From JAXLYE01 sp046351595 (GTDB lineage Bacteria; Myxococcota_A; Polyangia; Palsa-1104; JAEUJZ01): a stretch of 64,000 bases of DNA. This document shows, in pieces, positions 55,447-63,792 of this stretch. The stretch is from NCBI GenBank assembly GCA_046351595.1, contig JAXLYE010000003.1:558001-622000 (forward strand), given 5' to 3'. The notes below the pieces were generated by a model. The model ran no database searches. It had not been told where the DNA came from and worked only from the letters and a program-made list of their open reading frames with translations. The position numbers were made by a program, and so were the translations under genes. The first letter of the stretch is position 1. Each line of letters begins with the position of its first letter.

Positions 55447-55820
55447 GGTGTGTGAAATTTGTTCTGCCGGCGCCCGGCGCTCCGCGTGCAGCTCACCCGC
55501 TCACCGCGCGCGCCGCATCCCTTGTCCGAGCGCCCGCACGATCCCGCTGGAGACACCAACAGCAAGCGATGTGCCTGCGCGATGCAGCCGCGGCTCGACG
55601 GGAGCGCCCCGATGCCGCGGTCACCACGTACCGTTTGGTGCGCGGCCACGACCCTGCCCGTACAGCGGCGGCCGGGTGCGCCTTCCCCGCGGCGCCGACC
55701 TCGATCCGGCCTGAGCGCGCGCCCGTTCCCCGGCGAGAAAGCGAGCGAGCACCGGCCGCTGCACCGTCGCGGGGAACCCGCCCGCCGCGCCGCTGCCGCC
55801 GCGCCGCTGCCGCCACGCAA

Positions 55821-55832
55821 CTGCTCGAGCAG
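55821..55832. repeat. 12-bp direct repeat, right copy, insert 1
   Basis: Second exact copy of CTGCTCGAGCAG, at the start of kinase piece 2. Confidence 0.85.
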
Positions 55833-56096
55833 CAGGACGAAGAGGCGCAGCTCCGCTTCCTGCAGGAGGCGCAGCTGGCCTCGCACATCCAGCACCCCAA
55901 CACCGTCTACATCTCGGACTTCGGCGTGCTCGAGGACGGGCGCGCCTACCTGGTGATGGAGTTCCTGTCCGGCCCGACTCTGGCGAAGGTGCTGGAGGCC
56001 GGTCCCCTGGGCCCGCTGCGCGCCTGCCAGGTGGCGCTGCAGATCGCGCGCGGCCTGTCGGTCATCCACGACAAGGGCATCGTGCATCGCGACCTC

Positions 56097-56108
56097 AAGC
56101 CCGCCAAC
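56097..56108. repeat. 12-bp direct repeat, left copy, insert 2
   Basis: AAGCCCGCCAAC (coding Lys-Pro-Ala-Asn of HRDLKPAN) ends piece 2 and recurs exactly at 57177-57188. Neighbouring bases differ on both sides. Confidence 0.85.
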
Positions 56109-56154
56109 GTGCCCGCCGAGGCGGCGTCGCGCGGGCGGGTTCCGCGCCGCTGAT

Positions 56155-56175
56155 TATTGCACTGTGAGTGCAATA
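56155..56175. promoter_or_regulatory. AT-rich perfect palindrome TATTGCACT-gtg-AGTGCAATA
   Basis: Nine-base arms around three bases, unusually AT-rich here, 60 bases upstream of the hydrolase ATG. It looks like a repressor or activator operator for that gene. Confidence 0.6.
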
Positions 56176-56234
56176 TGATCCCGCGCGGTGCCCGAGGCCG
56201 AGCGGTCGCGGTCGCGGCGTGTTAGGTATGGGCC

Positions 56235-57074
56235 ATGCTGCACACGGTGGAGCTGTCGATCGAGCCCGTACCCGGACCGCGCGAGGCCGGGCGCCGCGCC
56301 CTGTTCCTGCACGGGATCCTCGGCAGCGGCGCGAACCTGCGCGCCATCGCGCGGCGCTTCGTCGCGGCGCGGCCGGGCTGGGACGCGGCGCTGGTCGATC
56401 TGCGCGGACACGGCGGGTCGCCCAAGGGCACGGCGCAGCCCTCGCTGGCGGCGGCGGCGGCGGACGTCGACGCGCTGTGCGGGCGCGGGCTGCCCGTCGC
56501 CGCGATCGTCGGCCACAGCTTCGGCGGCAAGGTCGCGCTCGAGGTGCTGCGCCAGGCCGGCGGCGCGGGCGCGCCCTCGCCGCTCGAGCACGTGGTGACG
56601 CTCGACTCGAACCCGGGCGTGCGCCAGCCGCTGCGCACGGGCGACAGCGCGCTGGCGATCATCGAGCTGCTCGGCTCCCTGCCGGCGACGTTCCCGTCGC
56701 GAGCGGCGTTCGTGGACGCGGTGGTCGGCCACGGCCGGTCGCGCGCGCTGGCGCAGTGGCTGGCCATGAGCACCGAGCCTGCGCCCGGCGGCGGGGTGCG
56801 CTTCGCGCTCGACCTCGGCGAGATTCGCGCGCTGATCGGCGACTACTTCGCCTCGGACCTGTGGCCGACGGTGGCGGCGCCGCCGGGCGCGGCCTGTGTG
56901 CACCTGGTCATCGCCGAGCGCGCGACCTCGTACTCGGCCGAAGATACGGCGCGCGCCCGCGAGCTCGCGCAGCGCAGCGAGCGCGTGACCGTGGACTCCT
57001 TGCCGACCGACCACTGGATCCACGCCGAGGATCCCGAGGGCGTGCTGCGGGTGCTGCTGGCGCGGATCCCGTAG
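56235..57074 (+). CDS. alpha/beta hydrolase
   Basis: 279 aa from ATG 56235. Fold marks: oxyanion region FLHGILGSGANLR, ALVDLRGHGGSPKG, the nucleophile elbow IVGHSFGGKVAL (Ser), and the catalytic His in PTDHWIHAEDPEG near the end. It resembles YbfF/abhydrolase-11 type esterases. The substrate is unknown. It is the only gene of insert 2, preceded by the AT-rich palindrome, and is complete, so it looks like cargo inside the kinase gene. Confidence 0.85.
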   Translation: MLHTVELSIEPVPGPREAGRRALFLHGILGSGANLRAIARRFVAARPGWDAALVDLRGHGGSPKGTAQPSLAAAAADVDALCGRGLPVAAIVGHSFGGKVALEVLRQAGGAGAPSPLEHVVTLDSNPGVRQPLRTGDSALAIIELLGSLPATFPSRAAFVDAVVGHGRSRALAQWLAMSTEPAPGGGVRFALDLGEIRALIGDYFASDLWPTVAAPPGAACVHLVIAERATSYSAEDTARARELAQRSERVTVDSLPTDHWIHAEDPEGVLRVLLARIP

Positions 57075-57176
57075 CGCCGCTTCCGCTCGTGTTCCGTCGC
57101 CGTCGAGGCCGCGCCGCGGCCGCGCCCGTCGCCGGTGCGCCCGGGCGTGCGGCGGTGCGGCCCGGGCGTCTACACT

Positions 57177-57188
57177 AAGCCCGCCAAC
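57177..57188. repeat. 12-bp direct repeat, right copy, insert 2
   Basis: Second exact copy of AAGCCCGCCAAC, at the start of kinase piece 3. Confidence 0.85.
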
Positions 57189-57416
57189 ATCTTCCTGCTG
57201 GAGCAGGAGGGCAAGCCCGACTTCGTCAAGATCGTCGACTTCGGGCTGGCGACGGCGCGGCCGCTGATGGACGCGACGCGGGCGCGCGACTCGCTGGAGG
57301 AGCTGCGCGACAACGCGCTGACGCAGGCCGGCGCGCTCATGGGCACGCCGCTGTACATGTCGCCCGAGCAGATCCAGGGGCCGGCGGTGGACGCGCGGAC
57401 GGATCAGTACGCGCTC
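57177..57416 (+). pseudogene. serine/threonine kinase, piece 3 (activation segment)
   Basis: The frame runs KPANIFLLEQEGKPDFVKIV, then DFGLATARP with the Mg-binding DFG, a long activation loop, GTPLYMSPEQIQG (the APE-like motif) and ARTDQYAL. Similarity ends at 57416, where the frame continues as YPPLPSRP to a stop at 57563. The next kinase residues, GVILYEML, are at 37690. No start codon or ribosome binding site is present. Piece 3 is 80 codons long including the repeat and in frame with pieces 2 and 4. Confidence 0.85.
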
Positions 57417-57808
57417 TATCCGCCGCTGCCGTCGCGGCCGATCGACGTGAGCGATCCGCGCGCCGTCGAAGTACGCGGATCGCATGGGCTGTCCGCGGAT
57501 CAGGCGGGCCCTCGTGCCGCGCGATCGCCGCCGGGCGTGCGGGGGGCGAGCTTGGCGCGGTGATCCGCATCCGCAGAGATCCGGTTGCTGGCGGGTATGT
57601 GGCGGCGCTGCGGGCGCGGCTGCGAGCGGCCTGCGGCCCGCCTGTGATCTGTCGCACCGGTAAGGGCCGTGCTCACAGGCGCTTGGAGCATTGATCACAC
57701 AGGTGGTCGAGTCTGGGCCATCATGTCGACCTGTGGGGTGTGCGGGGTCGGTGGGGCTGCGCACAAAGGAGAGAGCGGCAGTTGGCCGGGAGTGGCCAGG
57801 AGTGACTC
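57417..57808. other. gene-free stretch after kinase piece 3
   Basis: About 390 bases from the kinase break to the next ATG. It contains the tail of the broken frame and presumably the promoter of the 57809 gene; GATC-containing GC-rich repeats are weak. Nothing else recognised. Confidence 0.5.
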
Positions 57809-58552
57809 ATGCCCAACGTAGCCATCTACTGTCACGGCGGTCGCAAGGTCGGCACCTCGATGGGGACGTACATGGTCCCGCCGGGTGTGACCCTGTACTT
57901 CTTCACCGAAGACACCGAGGCCATGAAGACCAACTGGGCGACCTACTTCCTGGAGCGTCTCTGCCGCCAGGCGCCCGAAGAGGAGATGGTCAAGCGCTAC
58001 GCCTTTGAGATCAAGCGCGCCTGGGACACGGTGCCAAACTACCAGCTCAAGCCCGACGCGCAGTTCCGTCACCCCACCGGCGTCTACGTGGTCGGCCAGA
58101 ACGTCGGCGCCGGACCCGCGGTGCCGATCAACGGGCCGACCTGGCTCTCGGACATCATCGGCGGCGCCGGTCGCGGGGGCCCCATCGGCAGCGAGATCTA
58201 CTTCCTGGCGTGCCGCTTCAAGGGCAGCACCGCGCACAAGTCGCGCGTCGCCCCATCGCGCTTCGTGAGCGCCGAGCGCGTCCCGGGCGGGCAGGGCCTG
58301 ACCACCGAGATCGCGGCCAAGGACGAGGCGCTGACGGAAGGCTACTCGCCCAGCGAGATCAAGCGCTGGGGCGGGACCTACCAGGCCGAGACGCTGCGCG
58401 CCAAGGCGCGCGAGGAGTACGAGGCGCGCCTGCGTGCCGCCCAGCGGGTGGTGCGAGCCCCGCCGGTGGTCGCCAACCTGCGCTGCGAGATCTGCAACCA
58501 GGTCTTTCCATCCAGAGTCCGGCTGACCGCTCACCAGGCGAACTGCCGATAG
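57809..58552 (+). CDS. putative adhesin-like (Stv-type) protein with C-terminal zinc finger
   Basis: 247 aa from ATG 57809 with AGGAG upstream. The first 140 residues (VAIYCHGGRKVGTSMGTYMV, PPGVTLYFFTEDTEAM, GSEIYFLACRFKG) look like the putative adhesin Stv domain with its early His-Gly motif; I hold this assignment loosely. A helical linker follows (YQAETLRAKAREEYEARLRA). The last 25 residues, LRCEICNQVFPSRVRLTAHQ plus NCR, form a C2HC zinc finger, unusual in bacteria. No signal peptide. It is 29 bases upstream of a subtilisin-like protease gene, so the pair probably acts together, perhaps as toxin or effector and processing protease. Confidence 0.65.
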   Translation: MPNVAIYCHGGRKVGTSMGTYMVPPGVTLYFFTEDTEAMKTNWATYFLERLCRQAPEEEMVKRYAFEIKRAWDTVPNYQLKPDAQFRHPTGVYVVGQNVGAGPAVPINGPTWLSDIIGGAGRGGPIGSEIYFLACRFKGSTAHKSRVAPSRFVSAERVPGGQGLTTEIAAKDEALTEGYSPSEIKRWGGTYQAETLRAKAREEYEARLRAAQRVVRAPPVVANLRCEICNQVFPSRVRLTAHQANCR

Positions 58553-58581
58553 CGGCGAGCGCCCGAAAAGGGAGGTTCCTC

Positions 58582-59877
58582 ATGCCGTTTTCCTTCAAGC
58601 ACAAGGGCGTCTACCGCATCTTCGACTGCGTGAGCTACCCGGACTTCGCGCAGCCCGACGTGGAGTTCGAGTCCGTGCTGGGCCGCGCGCTCGCGCAGGC
58701 GGTGAACAACAAGCCGCTGCAGGACATCCGGATCGCGGTGGTGGACTCCGGAATCTACGTGAACGACGGCAACCCGAACGACTACTTCCTGCCGCGCTGG
58801 ATCGCGGGCCGCGACTTCACCAAGTTCAAGCAGGGCCACGACACCTTTGGCAAGCCCCAGACCATGGGCAAGCACGGCTCGTGCGTCGCCTCCATCGCCG
58901 CCTTCGGCAGCAGCCGGCTCAAGCTGATCGACGTCATGGTCGAGCGCTCGCAGGAGGGCGGCGGCGCCTTCAACGCCGAGCACTTCGTGAGCGGCATCGA
59001 GTGGGCGCTGAGCAAGGGCGCGCGCATCGTAAACTCCAGCAAGCAGGCCGACTGGTCACACCCCAAGGTCGGCGCCCTGGTCGCCCGTCACCCCAACGTG
59101 CTCTTCATCGACACCGCGGGCAACAACAAGCGCGAGTTCACCGCCCAGTACAAGCAGGAAGCGAAGCTCGCCTACGGCGGCGGCAACACCATCCTGGTCG
59201 GCGGCGCCAACAACAACGGCACGCCCAGCAACGAGCGCGGCTACGGTCCCGCTGTCGACGTGATGCTGCCGTCGTTCGGTGTGCCGTGCCTGGCGCCGCG
59301 CCCGGTCCGCATGGCGTACTACCAGAGCTTCTTTTTGGCCAAGTACACCCAGCAGGAAGAGGTGCAGCGGAGGAAGTTCGACGAGGAAACCCAGACGCTC
59401 GGGCAGAAGATCGCGGAGCTTGAGCGGCAGATCAAGAACCCCACGGAAGACACCAACGTGACGATGCTGCAGCTCAAGCTGAACCAGCTCAGGAAGCCCC
59501 GCGTCTACCGGCCCGGCCGCGCGCCCATCGAGCCCGAGCAGTCGGACGTGACCAGCGACGACGGGACCTCGTTCGCGTGTCCGATGGTCGCCAACATCGC
59601 GGCCAAGATGCTGATCATCAACCCGCTGCTGTCGATCCCCAAGGTGATCGAGATCCTGGTGCGGACCTCGGACAAGATCCCGACCCTTAAGGGGAAGTGT
59701 CGCTCCGGCGGCTTCGTGAACCCGGCCCGTGCCTACGTGCACGCGCTGCTCGAGGGCGGCGCCAGCAAGCCCGAGATGAACGACCTGGTCAAGGCGATGA
59801 TGAACAGCCCCCTGATCGAGCAGGCGCGGGCCCGCGCCTCGTCCTGGAAGGAAGACAGCAGCGACGGCTGGGACTGA
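58582..59877 (+). CDS. subtilisin-like (S8) serine protease
   Basis: 431 aa from ATG 58582 with GGAGG upstream. The catalytic triad is visible: Asp in IRIAVVDSGI, His in GKHGSCVASIAA, Ser in DGTSFACPMVAN. Gly- and Asn-rich oxyanion part NVLFIDTAGNN is present. A coiled-coil-like insertion (TQTLGQKIAELERQI, about residues 265-300) precedes the Ser region. No signal peptide or propeptide is evident, so it may act in the cytoplasm. It follows the zinc-finger protein gene and its start is set by a strong ribosome binding site. Confidence 0.85.
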   Translation: MPFSFKHKGVYRIFDCVSYPDFAQPDVEFESVLGRALAQAVNNKPLQDIRIAVVDSGIYVNDGNPNDYFLPRWIAGRDFTKFKQGHDTFGKPQTMGKHGSCVASIAAFGSSRLKLIDVMVERSQEGGGAFNAEHFVSGIEWALSKGARIVNSSKQADWSHPKVGALVARHPNVLFIDTAGNNKREFTAQYKQEAKLAYGGGNTILVGGANNNGTPSNERGYGPAVDVMLPSFGVPCLAPRPVRMAYYQSFFLAKYTQQEEVQRRKFDEETQTLGQKIAELERQIKNPTEDTNVTMLQLKLNQLRKPRVYRPGRAPIEPEQSDVTSDDGTSFACPMVANIAAKMLIINPLLSIPKVIEILVRTSDKIPTLKGKCRSGGFVNPARAYVHALLEGGASKPEMNDLVKAMMNSPLIEQARARASSWKEDSSDGWD

Positions 59878-59923
59878 TTCCTGGGACGCGCGGACCGGAG
59901 ACGGCGCGCGCCGCCGGCCGCGT

Positions 59924-61132
59924 TCACGGGGCTCGCCTGGTGGTTCCCCGGTTCATGAGCATGATCAGCGCCTGCCGGACGTTGGCCATGGTGTGGATGC
60001 CCGCGAGCTCGGTCCCGATGGACACCAGGGTCCGCGCGACGGAGGGATGGATGCCGACGACGATCCCTTCCGAGCCGAGCATCTGCACGGCGCGGATCAG
60101 CCGGATGATGCGATCGGCGGTTTCGGACTCGATGCTCTGCACGCCGGTCAGATCGAGGATGATGTGGCGGCAGCGGGTCCGCGACACCGTCTCCAGGATG
60201 GTCTGCGTCATCACCGCCGCGCGCTCCGCGTCCACGGCGGTCAGGATCGGGACCGTGAGGACGCCCTCCCAGACCTCGATGATCGGGGTGGACAGGACCT
60301 GGATGGCCTCCTTCTGCCGGGCGATGATCTGGAGGTTCTCGCGCAGCCTCTCTTCGCTGAGCTTGCGCTCGGTCAGGTCGGTGAGCGAGCCGGCCATGCG
60401 CACCGGCTGGCCGCTGTCGGTCCACAGGGACTGTCCGCGCACGCTGAGCCAGCGGCACTCCCCGCTCCTGGTCAGCGCCCGGACCTCGACGTCGAAGGGC
60501 GTCCGCTGCGCCCAGTGGACCTCGAGGGCCTGCGCGAAGCGCTCCCGATCCTCGGGGTGCAGGGCGTCGCGCAGCGCCTCGACCCGCGGCGGCAGCTCCG
60601 CCCCCGCGACAAGCTCCTTGAGCCGCGGCGAGTAATAGGCGCCGCCGCTGAGCAGGTCCCAGTCCCAGATGCCGTCGCGCGAGCCCTGCACGGCCAGGGC
60701 GTAGCGCGCCTCGCTCTCCCGCAGCGCCCGTTCGACGTGCCTGCGCTCCCGATCCGCGGCCACCTCACGGATTCCGCGCTCGACCACCGTGCCGAGCTGC
60801 GACAGATCCGTCTTGTGCACGAAGTCGTGGGCGCCCGCTTTCAGGACCTTGACCACCTCGTGCTCCGGGATGCCGCCCGAGAGCACGATGCAGGGCAGGT
60901 GCAGCCCGCGCTCTTTTAGCACCGCGAGCGCGGCGAGGTCGCTGAACTCCGGCATCTTGTGATCCAGAAACGCAATGTCGAACGCCTGCCGATCGAGCGC
61001 CGCCCGCATCGCGCCGGCCGTGTCCACGCGGGTGCACTCGACCGCGTAGCCGGCCTCCTCCAGCGCCCACACCAGGAGCAGCTTGTCGTTCTCGCTGTCG
61101 TCTACGCTCAGCACTCGCAGCGTCTGGCTCAT
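59924..61132 (-). CDS. REC-PAS-STAS signalling protein (RsbR-like output)
   Basis: 402 aa from ATG 61132 with AAGGG upstream. Order: receiver domain (LRVLSVDDSENDKLLL; phospho-Asp in IAFLDHKMPE; Lys in DFVHKTD), PAS domain (about residues 135-265, GIWDWDLLSGGAYYSP, ending ITDLTER-like LTDLTERKL), and a STAS domain (IIEVWEGVLTVPILTAVD, HIILDLTGVQSIESETAD). The STAS part is like RsbR/RsbS antagonists, whose conserved Thr/Ser is phosphorylated; DLTG keeps a Thr. It is the last gene of an operon with a histidine kinase and a response regulator and may tie the pathway to stress-type partner switching. Confidence 0.85.
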   Translation of the reverse strand: MSQTLRVLSVDDSENDKLLLVWALEEAGYAVECTRVDTAGAMRAALDRQAFDIAFLDHKMPEFSDLAALAVLKERGLHLPCIVLSGGIPEHEVVKVLKAGAHDFVHKTDLSQLGTVVERGIREVAADRERRHVERALRESEARYALAVQGSRDGIWDWDLLSGGAYYSPRLKELVAGAELPPRVEALRDALHPEDRERFAQALEVHWAQRTPFDVEVRALTRSGECRWLSVRGQSLWTDSGQPVRMAGSLTDLTERKLSEERLRENLQIIARQKEAIQVLSTPIIEVWEGVLTVPILTAVDAERAAVMTQTILETVSRTRCRHIILDLTGVQSIESETADRIIRLIRAVQMLGSEGIVVGIHPSVARTLVSIGTELAGIHTMANVRQALIMLMNRGTTRRAP

Positions 61133-61200
61133 CGTGACCCTTGCCGTTTCCCGACCCGGCTGGCGCATCTGCTGCGCACAGAGACGGATGGGGCGCCTGC

Positions 61201-63279
61201 TCAGGAGAGAAGCGTGAAATACAGCGTGGCGCCTTCGCCGACCTTGCCCTCTCCCCAGGTGCGACCGCCGTGGCGGCTGATGATGCGCCGCACGTGCGCG
61301 AGCCCGATCCCGGTCCCCTCGAACTCCTGCGAGCTGTGCAGGCGCTGGAAGACGCCAAAGAGCTTGTCGATGTACGCCATGTTGAAGCCGACGCCGTTGT
61401 CCTTCACAGAGATCTCGATCTCGTGCCCGAGCTCGCGCGCGCCGACCTCGATGACGGCGACCGGCTTGGGCCGCGTATACTTCAGCGCGTTCGACAGCAG
61501 GTTCTTGAGCACCAGCCGCAAGAGCGCGGGATCGGCCTGCACGGTGGGCAGCGGCTTGACCTCCCAGCGCACCTCGCGCCCTTCCGACTCGGGCAGGAGC
61601 TCGCGGCGCACCTCGTCGACGAGCTGCGCCAGGTTCACCGCCTGCTTGTTGAGCGCGGCCCGGCCCAGCCGCGAGAAGGCGAGCAGATCGTCGACGAGCT
61701 GCCCGCCGCGCTGCGCCGCCTCGCTGATGACCTTGATGTAGCCGCGGCCCCGATCATCGAGCTTGTCCCGGCCGGTCTTCTCCAGCATCTGGATGAAGCC
61801 CTGGATGTGGCGCAGCGGCGCGCGCAGATCGTGGCTCACCGAGTAGCTGAACGACTCGAGCTCCTGGTTCGACTCCTGCAGCTGCGCGGTCCGATCCTGC
61901 ACCCGCCGCTCGAGGTCGACGTTGATGCTGCGGATCTTCTCTTCGGCGGCCTTGCGCTCGCTGATGTCGGTGACGGAGCCGATATAGCCCATGAACTCAC
62001 CGCTCGGCCCGAAGCGCGGAGCGGCCGCATCGATCGCCCAGCGGTACTCACCATCGTGGCGGCGCAGCCGGTAGTCGAGCCGGAACGCCTCGCGCCGCTG
62101 GTTGGCGTTCAGGAAGACCTCCTCGGCGGGCTTGGCATCGTCCGGGTGCACGGCGGCGAGCCAGCCGAAGCCGAGCGCCGTCTCCTCGCTCTGCCCGGTG
62201 AAGTCGTACCACTGCTTGTTGAGGTAGGTGCAGTATCCCGTGGCGTCGGTCACCCACAGCATGACGGGGGCGGAGTCCGCCATGTTGCGGAAGCGCTCCT
62301 CGCTCTCGGCGCGCGCCGCCTCTACGCGCCGCTTCTCGAACGTGCGCACGACCTGCTCGGCCGCCGCCTCGAGGAAGTCGCGGTACCGCTCGTCGAAGTG
62401 CAGGCAGGGGCTGAGGCCGAAGACGAAGACGCCGCGGAGCGGGTCCTGGGCCGAGCGCCGCATCGGCACGACCCAGGCCTCCGACGCGGTCTGCTGCCAC
62501 GGCCCGAGGTGCGCGACACCGAGCAGCTCGTTGGTCCGGGAGAGCTTCTGCGGGGTGTCCGTAGCGACGACCTGCGCGGCCACCTCCGCGACCTTCGCGG
62601 AGCCGACCTCGTAGCCCTCCAGGTTCTGGCTGCGCTCCGCCAGCGCGAGCCGGCCTTCCGCCTCGTTCCACAGGTAGAAGAGCGCAAACGGGACGTCGCG
62701 CGGGTTCCCGGCCAGGGCGTTGACCGCGTCGCGCAGCGGGCTCCGCGAGTCCGACTTCGACGACAAGAGGCGCAGCGTCTCGGCCCGGCGCTCGCCGACG
62801 ACCGCCTCGGTCACCTCGGTGCCCAGCTGCAGCACGCCGGCGATGGCGCCGCTGTCGTCGCGCAGGGCGCTGAACGTGAAGGTGAGGTAGGCCTCCTCGA
62901 AGAACCCGTGGCGCGTCAGCGCAAAGAAGGCCTTCTCGACCTTGGTGGGCTCGTTCTGCTCCAGCACCTTCTTCATCCACGGGTGGATGATCGGGTAGGT
63001 ATCGGGCCAGCACTCCTGGAACGGCGCGCCGAAGTACCTCGGGTGCCGCGGCCCCATGATCGCGGAGTAGCCCTCGTTGTAGATCTGCGTCTGCTCCGCT
63101 CCCCAGAAGAGGATGGCCGGAGAGGGCAGGTCGAGGATCATCTTGACGTAGGAAATGAGGCTGTGAGGCCAGCCCTCCAGCGGTCCGAGCGGCGTCTGCG
63201 ACCAGTCCTTCTGCCGCAGCAGTGTCTGCAGCTCGCCGTCGCCCGGAAAGACCTCTTCAGCCCGTTGTCGCGTGCTCAT
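61201..63279 (-). CDS. PAS-GAF-PAS histidine kinase
   Basis: 692 aa from ATG 63279 with AGGAG upstream. Domains in order: N-terminal PAS-like segment starting DWSQTPLGPLEGWPHSL, a GAF-like segment (residues about 185-325), a second PAS (LWVTDATGYCTYLNKQWYDF, about 340-455), HisKA with the phospho-His in FSYSVSHDLRAPLRHI (about 485), and HATPase with NLLSNALKYT, DNGVGFNM and GTGIGLAHV. No membrane segment, so a soluble sensor. It lies between the response regulator and the REC-PAS-STAS gene and should phosphorylate one or both. Confidence 0.9.
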   Translation of the reverse strand: MSTRQRAEEVFPGDGELQTLLRQKDWSQTPLGPLEGWPHSLISYVKMILDLPSPAILFWGAEQTQIYNEGYSAIMGPRHPRYFGAPFQECWPDTYPIIHPWMKKVLEQNEPTKVEKAFFALTRHGFFEEAYLTFTFSALRDDSGAIAGVLQLGTEVTEAVVGERRAETLRLLSSKSDSRSPLRDAVNALAGNPRDVPFALFYLWNEAEGRLALAERSQNLEGYEVGSAKVAEVAAQVVATDTPQKLSRTNELLGVAHLGPWQQTASEAWVVPMRRSAQDPLRGVFVFGLSPCLHFDERYRDFLEAAAEQVVRTFEKRRVEAARAESEERFRNMADSAPVMLWVTDATGYCTYLNKQWYDFTGQSEETALGFGWLAAVHPDDAKPAEEVFLNANQRREAFRLDYRLRRHDGEYRWAIDAAAPRFGPSGEFMGYIGSVTDISERKAAEEKIRSINVDLERRVQDRTAQLQESNQELESFSYSVSHDLRAPLRHIQGFIQMLEKTGRDKLDDRGRGYIKVISEAAQRGGQLVDDLLAFSRLGRAALNKQAVNLAQLVDEVRRELLPESEGREVRWEVKPLPTVQADPALLRLVLKNLLSNALKYTRPKPVAVIEVGARELGHEIEISVKDNGVGFNMAYIDKLFGVFQRLHSSQEFEGTGIGLAHVRRIISRHGGRTWGEGKVGEGATLYFTLLS

Positions 63280-63333
63280 ATGGACTCCTGAAAGATAAAA
63301 AAAAACCGCGGGTCCGCGCGCAGGGGCTCAAGA

Positions 63334-63792
63334 TCAGGGGCCGCCGTGCCCCATCGTCCCGGGCGGCGGCAGGTTCACGACGGCCCAGAACAGGCCCAGC
63401 TCCCGCAGCGCCGAGATGAAGTCCGAGAACTGGACGGGCTTTACGACGTAGGCGTTGACGCCGAGGTTGTAGCTGCGCGCGACGTCCGTCTCTTGCCGGC
63501 TCGAGGTGAGCATGACGACGGGGATCGACTTGAGCGCGGGGTCCCCCTTCAGCTTGGCGAGGACCTGCAGCCCGTCGATCTTCGGCATCTTCAGGTCGAG
63601 CAGGATCACCGCCGGGTTGCCGGCGCGTCGGCCCGTGAAGCGCCCCTCGCGGTACAGGAAGTCCAGCGCCTCCTGTCCGTCTTGGGCAACGACCACCTCA
63701 TTCGCGAGGTTCGCCTCCTCGAAGGCAGCCAGCGTGAGCGCGACATCATTCTCGCTGTCCTCCACCAGGAGGATCCGCTCCAGTTCAGCCAT
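63334..63792 (-). CDS. single-domain response regulator (Rcp1/CheY-like)
   Basis: 152 aa from ATG 63792 with GGGAGAGGG upstream. A lone receiver: acidic pair LLVEDSENDV, phospho-Asp in ILLDLKMPKIDG, conserved Thr/Ser in VVMLTSSRQ and Lys in AYVVKPVQ. The EGRF and VVKPVQFSDF segments are typical of the Rcp1 group that pairs with phytochrome-like kinases. It has no output domain, so it relays phosphate. First gene of the signalling operon. Confidence 0.9.
   Translation of the reverse strand: MAELERILLVEDSENDVALTLAAFEEANLANEVVVAQDGQEALDFLYREGRFTGRRAGNPAVILLDLKMPKIDGLQVLAKLKGDPALKSIPVVMLTSSRQETDVARSYNLGVNAYVVKPVQFSDFISALRELGLFWAVVNLPPPGTMGHGGP

Larger units (their letters stand above)
52870..55820. 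mobile_element. insert 1 in the kinase gene (2951 bp, carries two genes)
   Basis: The segment is bounded by an exact 12-bp direct repeat and interrupts the kinase between residues of the N-lobe. It carries two minus-strand genes (VWA-like lipoprotein and a small secreted protein) but no transposase. Clear terminal inverted repeats are not seen. A GC-rich motif related to GGGAACC-CGCCCGC lies close to its left (about 52927) and right (about 55777) ends. It could be a non-autonomous transposable cassette, an old recombination product or an assembly artefact. Confidence 0.5.
55821..56108 (+). pseudogene. serine/threonine kinase, piece 2 (helix C to catalytic loop)
   Basis: The frame starts LLEQQDEEAQLRFLQEAQ (the CTGCTCGAGCAG copy plus helix C with its Glu), continues through HIQHPNTVYISDFG, the hinge LVMEFLSGPTL and ARGLSVIHDKGIVH, and ends with the catalytic loop HRDLKPAN at 56108. 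After that it reads PAEAASRG and stops at 56153. It has no start codon of its own in context. It is the direct continuation of piece 1, and its last 12 bases AAGCCCGCCAAC are repeated at the start of piece 3. Confidence 0.85.
56109..57176. mobile_element. insert 2 in the kinase gene (1068 bp, carries one gene)
   Basis: A segment flanked by the second exact 12-bp direct repeat, with a single alpha/beta hydrolase gene and no transposase. Its left end contains GCGGGCGGGTTCCGCGCC, which resembles the right end of insert 1 read inwards and the DNA left of kinase piece 4. Terminal inverted repeats are not clear. Same explanations as for insert 1. Confidence 0.5.
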
